64,000 nucleotides of DNA from Wukongibacter sp050859025 (GTDB lineage: Bacteria > Bacillota > Clostridia > Peptostreptococcales > Caminicellaceae), in contig NZ_CP138200.1 of the NCBI RefSeq assembly GCF_050859025.1, forward strand, positions 4,836,001-4,900,000. The letters run 5' to 3'. The notes below the pieces were generated by a model. It was given only the letters and a program-made list of their open reading frames with translations, did no database searches and had not been told where the DNA came from. How positions within the stretch are numbered: position 1 is the first letter of the stretch; the number at the start of each line of letters is the position of its first letter. Below are positions 15,904 to 24,231 of this stretch, piece after piece. A program made the position numbers and the translations under genes.

Positions 15904-16128
15904 TCAATTCAAACCTTGGAATTTATTATAATCAATATTATGAATAGTTTCACCTTCTACATATGCTGCTTCAGCTACTTTCATAATATCTTGATAACTA
16001 ACTTCTTTGATTCCCAATTCCTTTAAGGTAACAGGACTACCTACTTCAATGCAAAAGCCAATAACCTCACCAATCTCTTCCAAGGGTCTATTCTCAAGTA
16101 CTAAGGCAAATATCACAACCCCTCTCAA
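15904..16128 (-). pseudogene. 3' remnant of glycerol dehydrogenase
   Basis: The 74-codon frame matches the C-terminus of iron-type glycerol dehydrogenase (GldA/DhaD). It holds VLENRPLEEIGEVIGFCIEVG, VTLKELGIKEV, and AEAAYVEGETIHN, all in the family's order. The intact enzyme is about 365 residues and carries the NAD and metal sites upstream; all of that is missing. The frame begins with MRGVV without a ribosome site, and only 19 bp separate it from pduT, so the 5' part was deleted. In an intact locus it would have oxidised glycerol or regenerated NAD beside the dehydratase. Confidence 0.8.
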
Positions 16129-16147
16129 CAGAATCTAAAACACTGCA

Positions 16148-16696
16148 TTAGATTATCTTTGATATCAACTCCTTATTAGGTGAAGCTATAACAGATGTGC
16201 ATACAATTTCCCCTGTATCCTGTAGCTTATTTAAGCAAGTCTTTACTGCCGATTTAACCGATGAAATCTCCCCAGTGATAAGCACAAAGCCTTTTCCTCC
16301 CAAACCCCGTGCTATTCTTATTTCTAGTAATTGAATATTGGCTGCCTTAACTGCTATATCCCCTACCACAACTGCCGTCACTGCAGACATGGTTTCGACA
16401 ACTCCAAGAGAAGTTACTCTATCTATATCTGTTGTTGCTGTAAGTGCAGGAAATACAGTCTTATGTACATTTGGTATTACATAATCATCGATTGTAAATA
16501 TCCCACCGACATTCTTCCCAACCTTAACTGCATTCTTTACGGCTCCAACATCTCCACATATTAGTGATATATATTTCCCAGGACATAAGGGAGTTGAAAG
16601 TATCAGCTCTACATTTGCTGACTTCATCATTTCGTCCGTCGCCTCTATTCCCTTTGCTATGCTTTTAAATTCTATTAGTCCAATAGCATTCTTCAT
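16148..16696 (-). CDS. pduT: PduT-type trimeric shell protein (tandem BMC) with Fe-S cysteine
   Basis: The 182-residue protein has two BMC domains (about 3-85 and 95-180). Cys38, in LCPGKY, sits at the position of the cysteine that holds the central [4Fe-4S] cluster at the trimer pore of Salmonella PduT. The expected role is electron transfer across the shell, with PduS as partner; pduS lies one gene upstream. The start has GAGGCGATAAGAATG. It is the last intact shell gene of the operon. Confidence 0.93.
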   Translation of the reverse strand: MKNAIGLIEFKSIAKGIEATDEMMKSANVELILSTPLCPGKYISLICGDVGAVKNAVKVGKNVGGIFTIDDYVIPNVHKTVFPALTATTDIDRVTSLGVVETMSAVTAVVVGDIAVKAANIQLLEIRIARGLGGKGFVLITGEISSVKSAVKTCLNKLQDTGEIVCTSVIASPNKELISKII

Positions 16697-16726
16697 TCTT
16701 ATCGCCTCTTTTCATGAAAGACAGGT

Positions 16727-17599
16727 TTATGTAAACATGAATATTATAAAAGTTACTATAAATATTGCAGTTGCCGGTGGATCTATATGAGTATCATTAT
16801 AGCTGTTTAAGGTCAATCCAATGATTTCATGCAGAACTCCAGATATTATTGCAAAGACAGCTCCCATAAAGATACTTCCTGTAGCTATGGTAGCAACTCC
16901 TGCTATTAATGTAATATGATGGGTTGTCGGAATAGAAAAACCTGTTTGAGCAAAGATCAATGATGCAGCACTAATACAAAATCCTAATGCTCCTATTTGA
17001 GTTATATCTACAACATATGAAATCACGAGTCCAAGTCCTAAGGATAATACAATAGTAGTAGATAAAGACTTAGAATCGGGAATAAACCTCCTCTTTGCCA
17101 CTACTGCTCCGCTGCTAGCTCCACTCTCTGTTTTTTCATCCTCATATTTCCCAAAAATTCCAGTTGATCCAAATACGAGCCTTGCTATTACTCCCGATGT
17201 AAATACTGTCATGGCAACTGTATCGGTTTGCAGTGCCAATACCTCCGAATATAGATAATTAATTACATAACCAAGGATACCAAATACCCCTCCTACGATT
17301 AAAACCATAGCATCATTTGTTTTCATCAATGGATAAAGTATATCAGTTCCTGATCCTAGGGCTTTCTTTTTGTTCGCCGCATAGCCAGCTGCAGCTACGC
17401 CGCCAGCAAAGGCTATATGTGGTCCAAGCAATGTTCCAAATGCAACTTGTCCTAATATATCTACTGTTCCTCCACTACCGATTATTGCGACTCCAGCTAA
17501 TCCTACAAATCCAGTAAAAATAAATGCGGGTAAGGCTCCTAATGCCGCACCAAATAGTCCACCACCAAATGCAGCTAATAAAGCTTCTATAGTCAACAT
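16727..17599 (-). CDS. Unknown multi-pass membrane protein within the microcompartment operon
   Basis: The 290-residue protein is very hydrophobic, rich in Gly, Ala and Ile, with about eight or nine predicted membrane segments. One cytoplasmic charged loop (about 150-175, YEDEKTESG...VAKRRF) splits two glycine-rich halves. Distinctive motifs are IPTTHHIT in the second half and DTHIDPPATA near the C-terminus. I do not recognise a named family. It lies between pduS (12 bp) and pduT (30 bp), on the same strand and each with its own ribosome site, so it is part of the operon. The PduF diol facilitator is absent here, so a transport role for substrate or product is plausible but unproven. Confidence 0.8.
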   Translation of the reverse strand: MLTIEALLAAFGGGLFGAALGALPAFIFTGFVGLAGVAIIGSGGTVDILGQVAFGTLLGPHIAFAGGVAAAGYAANKKKALGSGTDILYPLMKTNDAMVLIVGGVFGILGYVINYLYSEVLALQTDTVAMTVFTSGVIARLVFGSTGIFGKYEDEKTESGASSGAVVAKRRFIPDSKSLSTTIVLSLGLGLVISYVVDITQIGALGFCISAASLIFAQTGFSIPTTHHITLIAGVATIATGSIFMGAVFAIISGVLHEIIGLTLNSYNDTHIDPPATAIFIVTFIIFMFT

Positions 17600-17611
17600 T
17601 ACACTACCCCC

Positions 17612-18946
17612 TTAAATTTTTTTACTAATTACGACATAGTCCTCATGAATTTCTTCAATCCATCCATCGATACTTGAATGTATCTTCGCTCCTAATTTAT
17701 TATCTGGAACTTCTAGGATAAGCTGTCCCTTAGTAACCTTATCCCCTACCTTGATAACAGGCTCAGTACTGGCTCCAATATGCTGTCTTCTATTTACTTT
17801 AATGGTTTTAAACTCCTTTGTGGCTTCTTCTTTTAACGGAGCCTCAACATCATACTTCTCAAGTCCTAAACGAGCCACTAGCTTTTTTACTGGAAACTTT
17901 CTGTATTCTCTAAATTGGTTAGCTTCAATGGGTTTCCTATTGTTATCGTTCTTAATCCCATTTTGACTCATTTGAGACTTAAGGAGTTTATTTAGTTTCC
18001 AAGGCTGTAGTCCCATAATGCATGCTTGCTCACATAGTCCACATTCACAGCATAAAAAGGCTTCAGTTATAGATGTGTTTGTATCACAGGTACTTCCATA
18101 GCTTGCTGTTCTCATTATTTTATCAGGATGTAGCTTGTGACCTAGTAGATTCCTTGGACACACCTCCGTACATAAAGAACAATGACAGCAGGCGGTCCTA
18201 GTCTCCTTTAGCATACTCCCTATACTTTTATACTTGGATTTAAGTAGAGGGTGTTCCTTAGGTAAAACTATTAGACCCTTCGTTGTTTTTGTAACTGGAT
18301 TATCTATGTCATCGATAATCTTACCCATCATAGGACCACCATCAATCACCTGAAAATCTTTCACTAAAGACCCATCAGCTAAATCTATAGCTTCAGCTAT
18401 AGTTATGCCTATGGGAACCTTTGCAGTTATAGGATTTCTAACTGCTCCTGTCACAGTTAAGTACTTTTCTGTAACTGAAGCACCATTTAAGGCATTATAT
18501 ACATTCAATAGAGTTTCGACATTTATGACTATTACATCTACTCCAAGGGGGATTCCCCCCTCGGGTACTATTCTCTTTAATACCTCGTAGACAGTAACCT
18601 GCTCGTCTCCCGCAGGATAAAAATTCCCTAGCTTAAATATATCTAGGCTCTCATACTGATGAATGTATCTATCCAGGCTATCTAGTGCCTTTTTGTATTT
18701 ACCCTTAAGGGCTATTATCCCTCTTTTTGCTCCTGTTTCCTTAACTATTCTATTTAAAGCCTCTAATATTTCCCTTGTTTTAAAGGCCATGAGCTGTTGG
18801 TCAACCCTAAGTAAGGGTTCACATTCAGCTCCGTTGACAATGATATACTCTGCCTTAGCATTCAGTTTGACATGGGTTGGAAACCCAGCTCCTCCAGCCC
18901 CGACAATTCCTGCACTTTTTACAGCTTCTAGTAATTTATTTTTCAT
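17612..18946 (-). CDS. pduS: PduS cobalamin reductase (RnfC-like Fe-S flavoprotein)
   Basis: The 444-residue protein has an RnfC-like N-terminal domain with the glycine-rich GAGGAGFPTHVK motif for nucleotide and flavin, an SLBB-like middle, two ferredoxin-type clusters (CCHCSLCTEVCP and CCECGLCEQAC, about residues 250-310) and a C-terminal barrel-sandwich domain. PduS reduces cob(III)alamin towards cob(I)alamin so that PduO can adenosylate it. The start is ATG 18946, since GAGGGTGACAAT precedes it; an upstream in-frame start overlaps pduP and lacks a site. PduT, its likely electron-passing shell partner, is two genes on. Confidence 0.94.
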   Translation of the reverse strand: MKNKLLEAVKSAGIVGAGGAGFPTHVKLNAKAEYIIVNGAECEPLLRVDQQLMAFKTREILEALNRIVKETGAKRGIIALKGKYKKALDSLDRYIHQYESLDIFKLGNFYPAGDEQVTVYEVLKRIVPEGGIPLGVDVIVINVETLLNVYNALNGASVTEKYLTVTGAVRNPITAKVPIGITIAEAIDLADGSLVKDFQVIDGGPMMGKIIDDIDNPVTKTTKGLIVLPKEHPLLKSKYKSIGSMLKETRTACCHCSLCTEVCPRNLLGHKLHPDKIMRTASYGSTCDTNTSITEAFLCCECGLCEQACIMGLQPWKLNKLLKSQMSQNGIKNDNNRKPIEANQFREYRKFPVKKLVARLGLEKYDVEAPLKEEATKEFKTIKVNRRQHIGASTEPVIKVGDKVTKGQLILEVPDNKLGAKIHSSIDGWIEEIHEDYVVISKKI

Positions 18947-18962
18947 ATTGTCACCCTCAACT

Positions 18963-20369
18963 CTATTTAATTGAGAATCCTTCAACTAAAACGCATCTTC
19001 TCTTTCTAGTGAAGGTCTTTGCAGATGTTAAGCCTTCACCAGTAGGTCCTGCTATTGTAAAGGTTGTATATCCCTCTGCTCCATAGCCTATACCAGCATA
19101 GGAAGGTCCATTCTTAACAAATATAGTTGTCTGAATTGCCCTAGCAAGTCTAGTTAAGTTATCGATATTCTTTGAATGCATTATTGCTGTATGTCTATTT
19201 CCGTGTTCCACCTTAACAGCTAGTTCTATTGCTTCATCAATATTTTTAACCCTTACTATTGGAAGCACTGGCATCATTAGCTCTTCTGTTACAAATGGAT
19301 GTTTTCTATCAACCTCAACTATTATGGCTTTTACATTTTTATCATAGTCTACACCTATATGTTTTAGGATATAATCTGCATTTTTACCAATAAAGGCTCT
19401 ATCAGGACCACCCTTCTCATCTAAAACTAAGTTTTCAAGCTTCTTGAGAAGCTCGTCATCCTTAATCTCATAGGCACTATTCTTTTTCATACAGAATATT
19501 AGATAATCTGCTATTCTGTCCTCTGCAATGACCTCCTTTTCTGCAATACAAGGCAAATTGTTATCAAAGCTACATCCATTGATAATATCCTTAGCAGCCT
19601 TTTCTATATCTGCCGTCGAATCTACAACTGCCGGTGGATTACCTGCTCCAGCTCCAATTGCCTTCTTCCCAGTTGACATTGCAGCTTTTACAACTCCCGG
19701 TCCACCTGTGGCACATATCATATTGATCTTTTCATGATTCATAAGTATCTGTGCCTTTTCTATAGTTGGCCTTCTTATAGTTGTAATTAAATTTTTAGGA
19801 CCGTTTGCCTTTTCTATGGCTTCGTTAATGATTTCAACTGTTTTAACCGATACATCTTTAGCTCCCGGATGTGGTCCAAATACTACAGAATTTCCTGCAG
19901 CTATCATACCTATTGAATTACAAATAATCGTTTCCGTAGGATTAGTTGATGGTGCTATAGCCCCTATTACACCAAATGGAGATAATTCTATTAGGGTTAG
20001 TCCTCCATCTCCAGAAAAAACCTCGGATTTTAAATCCTCTACACCTGGAGTTTTCTCAATAACTAATCTATTTTTTAGCACCTTATGTTCATATCTTCCC
20101 ATTCCTGTTTCTTCTACGGCCATTTTAGATATAACTTCTATGTTCTTTCCTATTTCTTGCTTAATGCTTTCAGTAATCTTAGCTCTATCCTCTAGACTGT
20201 ATTTTGTAAACTCCTGCTTTGCTACCCACGCTGCCTCAATAGCATCGTTCATATCATCAAAAATTCCTAGTCTATTTTGAGATGCAGGGTTTTTGTTTTT
20301 GGATTCTTCACTAATTTCAATCATTACTTTTTTTATTATTTCTTCTATTTGACTCATTCCTATGCTCAT
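18963..20369 (-). CDS. pduP: PduP CoA-acylating aldehyde dehydrogenase
   Basis: The 468-residue enzyme oxidises propionaldehyde (or 3-hydroxypropionaldehyde) with NAD and CoA to the acyl-CoA. The catalytic cysteine is in DNNLPCIAEKE, and the NAD-binding part carries ICATGGPGVVKAA. The first 18 residues (MSQIEEIIKKVMIEI region) form the amphipathic helix that directs PduP into the shell. I choose ATG 20369 over the longer frame, because AAAGGGG lies upstream at 8 bases and pduO ends at 20371. It works with PduL, which uses the acyl-CoA. Confidence 0.95.
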   Translation of the reverse strand: MSIGMSQIEEIIKKVMIEISEESKNKNPASQNRLGIFDDMNDAIEAAWVAKQEFTKYSLEDRAKITESIKQEIGKNIEVISKMAVEETGMGRYEHKVLKNRLVIEKTPGVEDLKSEVFSGDGGLTLIELSPFGVIGAIAPSTNPTETIICNSIGMIAAGNSVVFGPHPGAKDVSVKTVEIINEAIEKANGPKNLITTIRRPTIEKAQILMNHEKINMICATGGPGVVKAAMSTGKKAIGAGAGNPPAVVDSTADIEKAAKDIINGCSFDNNLPCIAEKEVIAEDRIADYLIFCMKKNSAYEIKDDELLKKLENLVLDEKGGPDRAFIGKNADYILKHIGVDYDKNVKAIIVEVDRKHPFVTEELMMPVLPIVRVKNIDEAIELAVKVEHGNRHTAIMHSKNIDNLTRLARAIQTTIFVKNGPSYAGIGYGAEGYTTFTIAGPTGEGLTSAKTFTRKRRCVLVEGFSIK

Positions 20370-20370
20370 C

Positions 20371-21360
20371 CTAGATTCCCCTTTCCAACTCAAATATTTT
20401 TAAGGAATGCAATGCGATCTCCATATCCTGCTCTACTGTTCCTCCACTCACACCTATTCCACCTACAATTTTATCCCTCGCCTTTAATGGATATCCTCCA
20501 CCAAAGGTCACTATCTTATTATTATTAGTCCACTGTATTCCATATAGCTCTGAGCCTGGCTGTACTAGCTCAGCCACCTTGTCCGTTGACATTTTTAGTG
20601 CTACAGAAGTATACGCCTTATTTATTGATATATCTGTACTTGCCAAAAGTGCATCCTCCATTTTATGCAAAAGGATTAGATTTCCAGCTGAATCAGCAAT
20701 AGAGTATACTATGGAAATACCTATGGCATTGGCCTTCTCCTCAGCCGCCCTCGCCATCTTTTTTGCGAGACTAAGTGTCAATATATTCTTGTTTGAAATC
20801 CTCTTTAATCTCTCCATAACCCTACCCTTTACATCTTCTATAAATGATCTTTCTTCTTCTACCCTTGCAAGAATAAATATAGCATCGGATAATCTGTTAA
20901 TATATTTTATAAGGGCATCATTAATACTAACTTCTTTAGATAATTTAGTAATCTTTCTTTCTGCCCTTCTTACTGTTGTCCTAACAACATGTAATACAGC
21001 TGAGGACGTTGACTTTCCAGGAATGATAAAGCTCTTCTGGGGTCCAACCTCTTCTAGATATTTATCTATTACCTTTTCTAGGTAATTTACATCATCCTCA
21101 GCTACTTTATCCTTTAGTAGCTTATATCCCTTTTCATCGCTTGCTAGCTCTGCTCCTATAGAAAATAGCTTCTTTTGAACCAATCTTAATATTTCTTTGA
21201 TTTCCATATTATCTATAATTGAATATGCAAGACCTATTGTCGAGATAACCTCGTCAATGGTCCCATAGCAATCTACTCTAAGATCATCCTTTAAAATCCT
21301 GCTTCCTCCAAATAGACCAGTTTCTCCTTTATCTCCAGTTTTTGTATAAACCTTACCCAT
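20371..21360 (-). CDS. pduO: PduO: adenosyltransferase fused to GlcG/HbpS domain
   Basis: The 329-residue protein has two parts. Residues 1-175 are the PduO-type ATP:cob(I)alamin adenosyltransferase, with VYTKTGDKGETGLFGG for ATP and VRTTVRRAERKI near the active site. Residues about 190-329 are the PduO C-terminal GlcG/HbpS domain, heme-binding in some homologues. It regenerates adenosyl-B12 for the dehydratase. The stop is two bases from the pduP start. The ribosome site is AAAGGAAGTG. The domain order is as in Salmonella PduO. Confidence 0.95.
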   Translation of the reverse strand: MGKVYTKTGDKGETGLFGGSRILKDDLRVDCYGTIDEVISTIGLAYSIIDNMEIKEILRLVQKKLFSIGAELASDEKGYKLLKDKVAEDDVNYLEKVIDKYLEEVGPQKSFIIPGKSTSSAVLHVVRTTVRRAERKITKLSKEVSINDALIKYINRLSDAIFILARVEEERSFIEDVKGRVMERLKRISNKNILTLSLAKKMARAAEEKANAIGISIVYSIADSAGNLILLHKMEDALLASTDISINKAYTSVALKMSTDKVAELVQPGSELYGIQWTNNNKIVTFGGGYPLKARDKIVGGIGVSGGTVEQDMEIALHSLKIFELERGI

Positions 21361-21373
21361 ATCTTCACTTCCT

Positions 21374-21643
21374 TTAAGGGCATACTTCTATGTTGTCTAT
21401 TATTGCAACAATAGCTCTGTCGATAGGTGATTTCGAATTTTCAAAGACATTTCTGGCAGAACTACCTGTCGTCACAAGTACATATTCTCCAGCACCTGCA
21501 CCAACACAATCTACTGCTACTTCTGTGTTTCCAGATGGTTCATACTTTGTATTTACAGGCTGAACTATCAATATCTTTTTACCTACAAGATTTTCATCCT
21601 TACTTGTAGAAACAACCATTCCTACTATCTTTGCTATATACAT
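21374..21643 (-). CDS. pduN: PduN/EutN/CcmL pentameric shell vertex protein
   Basis: This is an 89-residue complete BMC-P domain. It opens MYIAKIVGMVVSTSK, a hallmark of this family, and ends with a DRAIVAIID segment. Five copies cap each vertex of the polyhedral shell. It sits between the pduM-like gene and pduO, the same place as in the Salmonella and Lactobacillus pdu operons. It is the only vertex protein in the locus, so it is probably essential for closing the shell. Confidence 0.95.
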   Translation of the reverse strand: MYIAKIVGMVVSTSKDENLVGKKILIVQPVNTKYEPSGNTEVAVDCVGAGAGEYVLVTTGSSARNVFENSKSPIDRAIVAIIDNIEVCP

Positions 21644-21658
21644 ACTCTAAATCACCCT

Positions 21659-22432
21659 CTACGGATTTCTTATTATCTTGACTCCTATTTCCCTAGCTGA
21701 TTCATTTGCAAGTGCAGTAATAACTGCCTTTTCACCTACTATAATCCTTTTATCTTTTTGACTAGCATTGATTATATCTTCTCTGGTAATAACTCTTTTA
21801 TCTAAAAATAATCCCTGTTTAGCAGAAAGGCTGCAATAGTCCTTCTGTTCAATAACGTCCTTCCCTATTATGGAATCAAATATCTCATGGGAGCTAACCA
21901 TTGTGATTCCGTAATCCTTCATTACTTTTATATAATTCTTCATTCTATTAATGTATGGGGCAGGTGCCTTGTTATAACCTAAGCTTATCCTTACAGGATT
22001 CTCCAAGTCGCAGGCATCTTTGGCTGAAACAATTTTGATTCCCTTCATAATTGCACTTGATACAATATTAGTGGCCAGTGTATCGGATATACCCAGTGCT
22101 ATTTTGACCGCAGAATTTAGGGTCAAGGTAGGCAGTATCAATAAGTCTACTCCATTGTAAAGCTTATTTATATCTTCTACCTGTTCTTCTAGATATACCT
22201 CATCTATTCCTAAGCTATCCTTAACTAACTTCTTAGTTAATACCCTTTCTGCACCCTTCGATAGGATAACAGTAAAACTCCAATTATTATAAAGGAGCTT
22301 CTTCACCTGTAGGATCGACTCATTAAAGCCTATTGATCCTCCTGTAAATACTACCAGTGCCTTCTTAGGTGGACTCTTTAACCTCTTAAGGACTTCTTCT
22401 ACTATCAAGTTAATCATTTTGTCAAAGTTCAA
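21659..22432 (-). CDS. PduM-like protein with flavoprotein-type domain
   Basis: The 257-residue protein begins with an amphipathic helix (FDKMINLIVEEVLKRL) like the signals that load cargo into microcompartments. Residues about 25-185 look like a UbiX/Dfp flavoprotein fold (KALVVFTGGSIGFNES, then LLILPTLTLNSAVKIALG). The last 30 residues (KRIIVGEKAVITALANESA) closely follow the end of Salmonella PduM, and the gene lies where pduM lies, before pduN. PduM is needed for shell assembly there but is only about 163 residues. I take TTG 22432 as the start (GAGGTGG at good spacing). Its biochemical activity is unknown. Confidence 0.78.
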   Translation of the reverse strand: MNFDKMINLIVEEVLKRLKSPPKKALVVFTGGSIGFNESILQVKKLLYNNWSFTVILSKGAERVLTKKLVKDSLGIDEVYLEEQVEDINKLYNGVDLLILPTLTLNSAVKIALGISDTLATNIVSSAIMKGIKIVSAKDACDLENPVRISLGYNKAPAPYINRMKNYIKVMKDYGITMVSSHEIFDSIIGKDVIEQKDYCSLSAKQGLFLDKRVITREDIINASQKDKRIIVGEKAVITALANESAREIGVKIIRNP

Positions 22433-22442
22433 CTTTTCCACC

Positions 22443-23264
22443 TCACTTTATACAGTTCAGTGCTATACCTAGGGGGGTTACCAAAAGAGGTCTTGCAGGC
22501 TTTATAATCTCTATACCTATTTCCTTATAAAACACCTTCTCAAATTCTGTAAAGCTGCAAGCACCTCCTACAACATATATCTTATCTACATCGTATCCGT
22601 TTATATGCCTTTTAACTATAGAAGCCATTTTTTCAACGACTGGCTTAACAATGGGGAAAATCTCTCTTTCTCTCTTAGAATCTTTCTTTATCTGCTCCGC
22701 TTCCTCAAAGGTAGTCTTGTAGTTCCCTGCTAATACTAAGCTCATATGGGTTCCTCCCGTAGGCTCATCTGCTGTATATATTACTTCTCCATTCTTTAAT
22801 ATACTTATTCCTGTTGTACCACCACCAACATCTACTACTGCACCATCTGTTATTCCTAAAACGGATGCCGCCGCTGTAGGCTCATCTATAACCTTTATAA
22901 CATCCATATCTGCTGATTCTACGACATTTGCTATTGCCTTTACATTTCCATCTTCCGTTCCCGGCGGGACTGCAGTTGCTGCATACCTTAGAACTGTATC
23001 CAATGTATTTTCAACCTGTTTTTTAAGGTTTCTTACAATTTGAACAGCACCTACATAGTCAACTACTAATCCATCCTTAACCACAGAAGCGGGATAAGAT
23101 ACTCCAGCCACAGGATTGCCCTCTTGATCTAGCACTGAGATTACAATATTAGCTGTGCCTAGGTCTACACCAACCTTTAATTCATCCTCATACTTATTAA
23201 ATTTCTTTTCTTCAATAAGCCTATTAAAGCTTTCGATATATTCATTTACTTTTCTAAGATTCAT
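22443..23264 (-). CDS. eutJ: EutJ-type actin/HSP70-like ATPase of microcompartment loci
   Basis: The 273-residue protein has the actin-fold phosphate loops VGVDLGTANI and VVDVGGGTTGISIL and the adenosine motif YVVGGACSF. It matches EutJ, a DnaK-like protein encoded in many ethanolamine and propanediol loci with a suspected but unproven chaperone role. It has no clear encapsulation helix. The gene lies between pduL and the pduM-like gene, with AAGGGGAATC as ribosome site. The family call is firm; the function is inferred by others from fold and context. Confidence 0.9.
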   Translation of the reverse strand: MNLRKVNEYIESFNRLIEEKKFNKYEDELKVGVDLGTANIVISVLDQEGNPVAGVSYPASVVKDGLVVDYVGAVQIVRNLKKQVENTLDTVLRYAATAVPPGTEDGNVKAIANVVESADMDVIKVIDEPTAAASVLGITDGAVVDVGGGTTGISILKNGEVIYTADEPTGGTHMSLVLAGNYKTTFEEAEQIKKDSKREREIFPIVKPVVEKMASIVKRHINGYDVDKIYVVGGACSFTEFEKVFYKEIGIEIIKPARPLLVTPLGIALNCIK

Positions 23265-23277
23265 ATGAGATTCCCCT

Positions 23278-23925
23278 TTAATCTCTGATTATTTTTACTC
23301 TATCACCGTTTGATAGGCCAGCTGCATTTGCTTCGTCCATATCAATATGCATCTCCAATGCATATTTTTCGGATACTCTTATAAGTACATTATAGAAAGC
23401 CACTTTCCTAATACCCTCGGCTACAACATCAACCATAGAATTATCTTCAAATCCATATTTTTCTGCGTATTTCCTAGGCATATGTATATGTCTTAGAGCT
23501 GCAATTACTCCTTTGTATTTTTGTATTGATCCTTTAGGTCCTTTAATTGTTATGCCTGGTGTATCCTCTATCTTCCCTGACTCTCTAACAGGTGGTCTTA
23601 TTCCAAGCTTAAATCCATCTGTTAGGGATATTTCTAGTTGTGTTTTGGCTCTAGTAGGACCAAGTATCCTTACATCTTCAAATTTGCCCTTTGGTCCTAT
23701 TACTGTTACTCTTTCCTCAGCAGCAAATTGGCCCGGTTGTTTTAAATCCTTTAGCTTTGTCAAATTATAATCTGGACCAAATAGTATTTCGAGATCCTCT
23801 TGACTAAGATGAATGTGTCTATTTGAAACCCCAATAGGTATAGATTCATTATCATTTATCTCAGACAACCTTTTCAATACCTCAAAGGTTATTCTTTTTA
23901 TCATTTTTTGATTGATTTCACCCAT
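23278..23925 (-). CDS. pduL: PduL phosphotransacylase
   Basis: The 215-residue enzyme converts acyl-CoA plus phosphate to acyl-phosphate and CoA, recycling CoA inside the shell. The zinc-binding motifs SNRHIHLS (residues about 32-39) and LRHIHMP (about 140) are present. The first 20 residues (QKMIKRITFEVLKRL) form an encapsulation helix, so it is the microcompartment form rather than a cytosolic one. The product would normally go to a kinase (PduW/AckA), which is not in this window. The ribosome site AAAGGAG is well placed. Confidence 0.95.
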   Translation of the reverse strand: MGEINQKMIKRITFEVLKRLSEINDNESIPIGVSNRHIHLSQEDLEILFGPDYNLTKLKDLKQPGQFAAEERVTVIGPKGKFEDVRILGPTRAKTQLEISLTDGFKLGIRPPVRESGKIEDTPGITIKGPKGSIQKYKGVIAALRHIHMPRKYAEKYGFEDNSMVDVVAEGIRKVAFYNVLIRVSEKYALEMHIDMDEANAAGLSNGDRVKIIRD

Positions 23926-23949
23926 AGTAATATCTCCTTTTTATAGATA

Positions 23950-24231
23950 CTACTCAGCATCTACCTTAGGTAATATCTTCTCTGTATCCATATGTGGTCT
24001 GGCTATAACGTGAACCGAAACTAATTCTCCAACCTTATCAGCAGCTGTAGCCCCTGCATCGGTTGCGGCTTTAACAGCTCCAACGTCTCCTCTTACCATT
24101 ACAGTAACTAAACCTGAACCTATCTTTTCATATCCTAGTAATGTTACGTTAGCTGACTTTACCATAGCATCTGCTGCCTCAATTGCCCCTACTAAACCTT
24201 TAGTTTCTATCATTCCTAATGCATCGCTCAT
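23950..24231 (-). CDS. pduJ: PduJ/PduA-type hexameric shell protein
   Basis: The 93-residue single BMC domain opens with LGMIETKGLVGAIEAADAM and has the pore-region KIGSGLVTVMVRGDVGAVK. It is near-identical in the core to the first-gene product at 31402-31677, so the two are recent paralogues and probably share the shell facet. Its ATG overlaps the TGA of the pduK-like gene (ATGA), and a strong GGAGGAC site lies inside that gene. Hexamers of this type form the bulk of the facets and pass small substrates through the pore. Confidence 0.95.
   Translation of the reverse strand: MSDALGMIETKGLVGAIEAADAMVKSANVTLLGYEKIGSGLVTVMVRGDVGAVKAATDAGATAADKVGELVSVHVIARPHMDTEKILPKVDAE

Noticed and set aside
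20371..20393. Longer pduP start overlapping pduO
   Set aside because: The added 8 residues have no ribosome site and no family match; ATG 20369 has a good site and follows the pduO stop directly.
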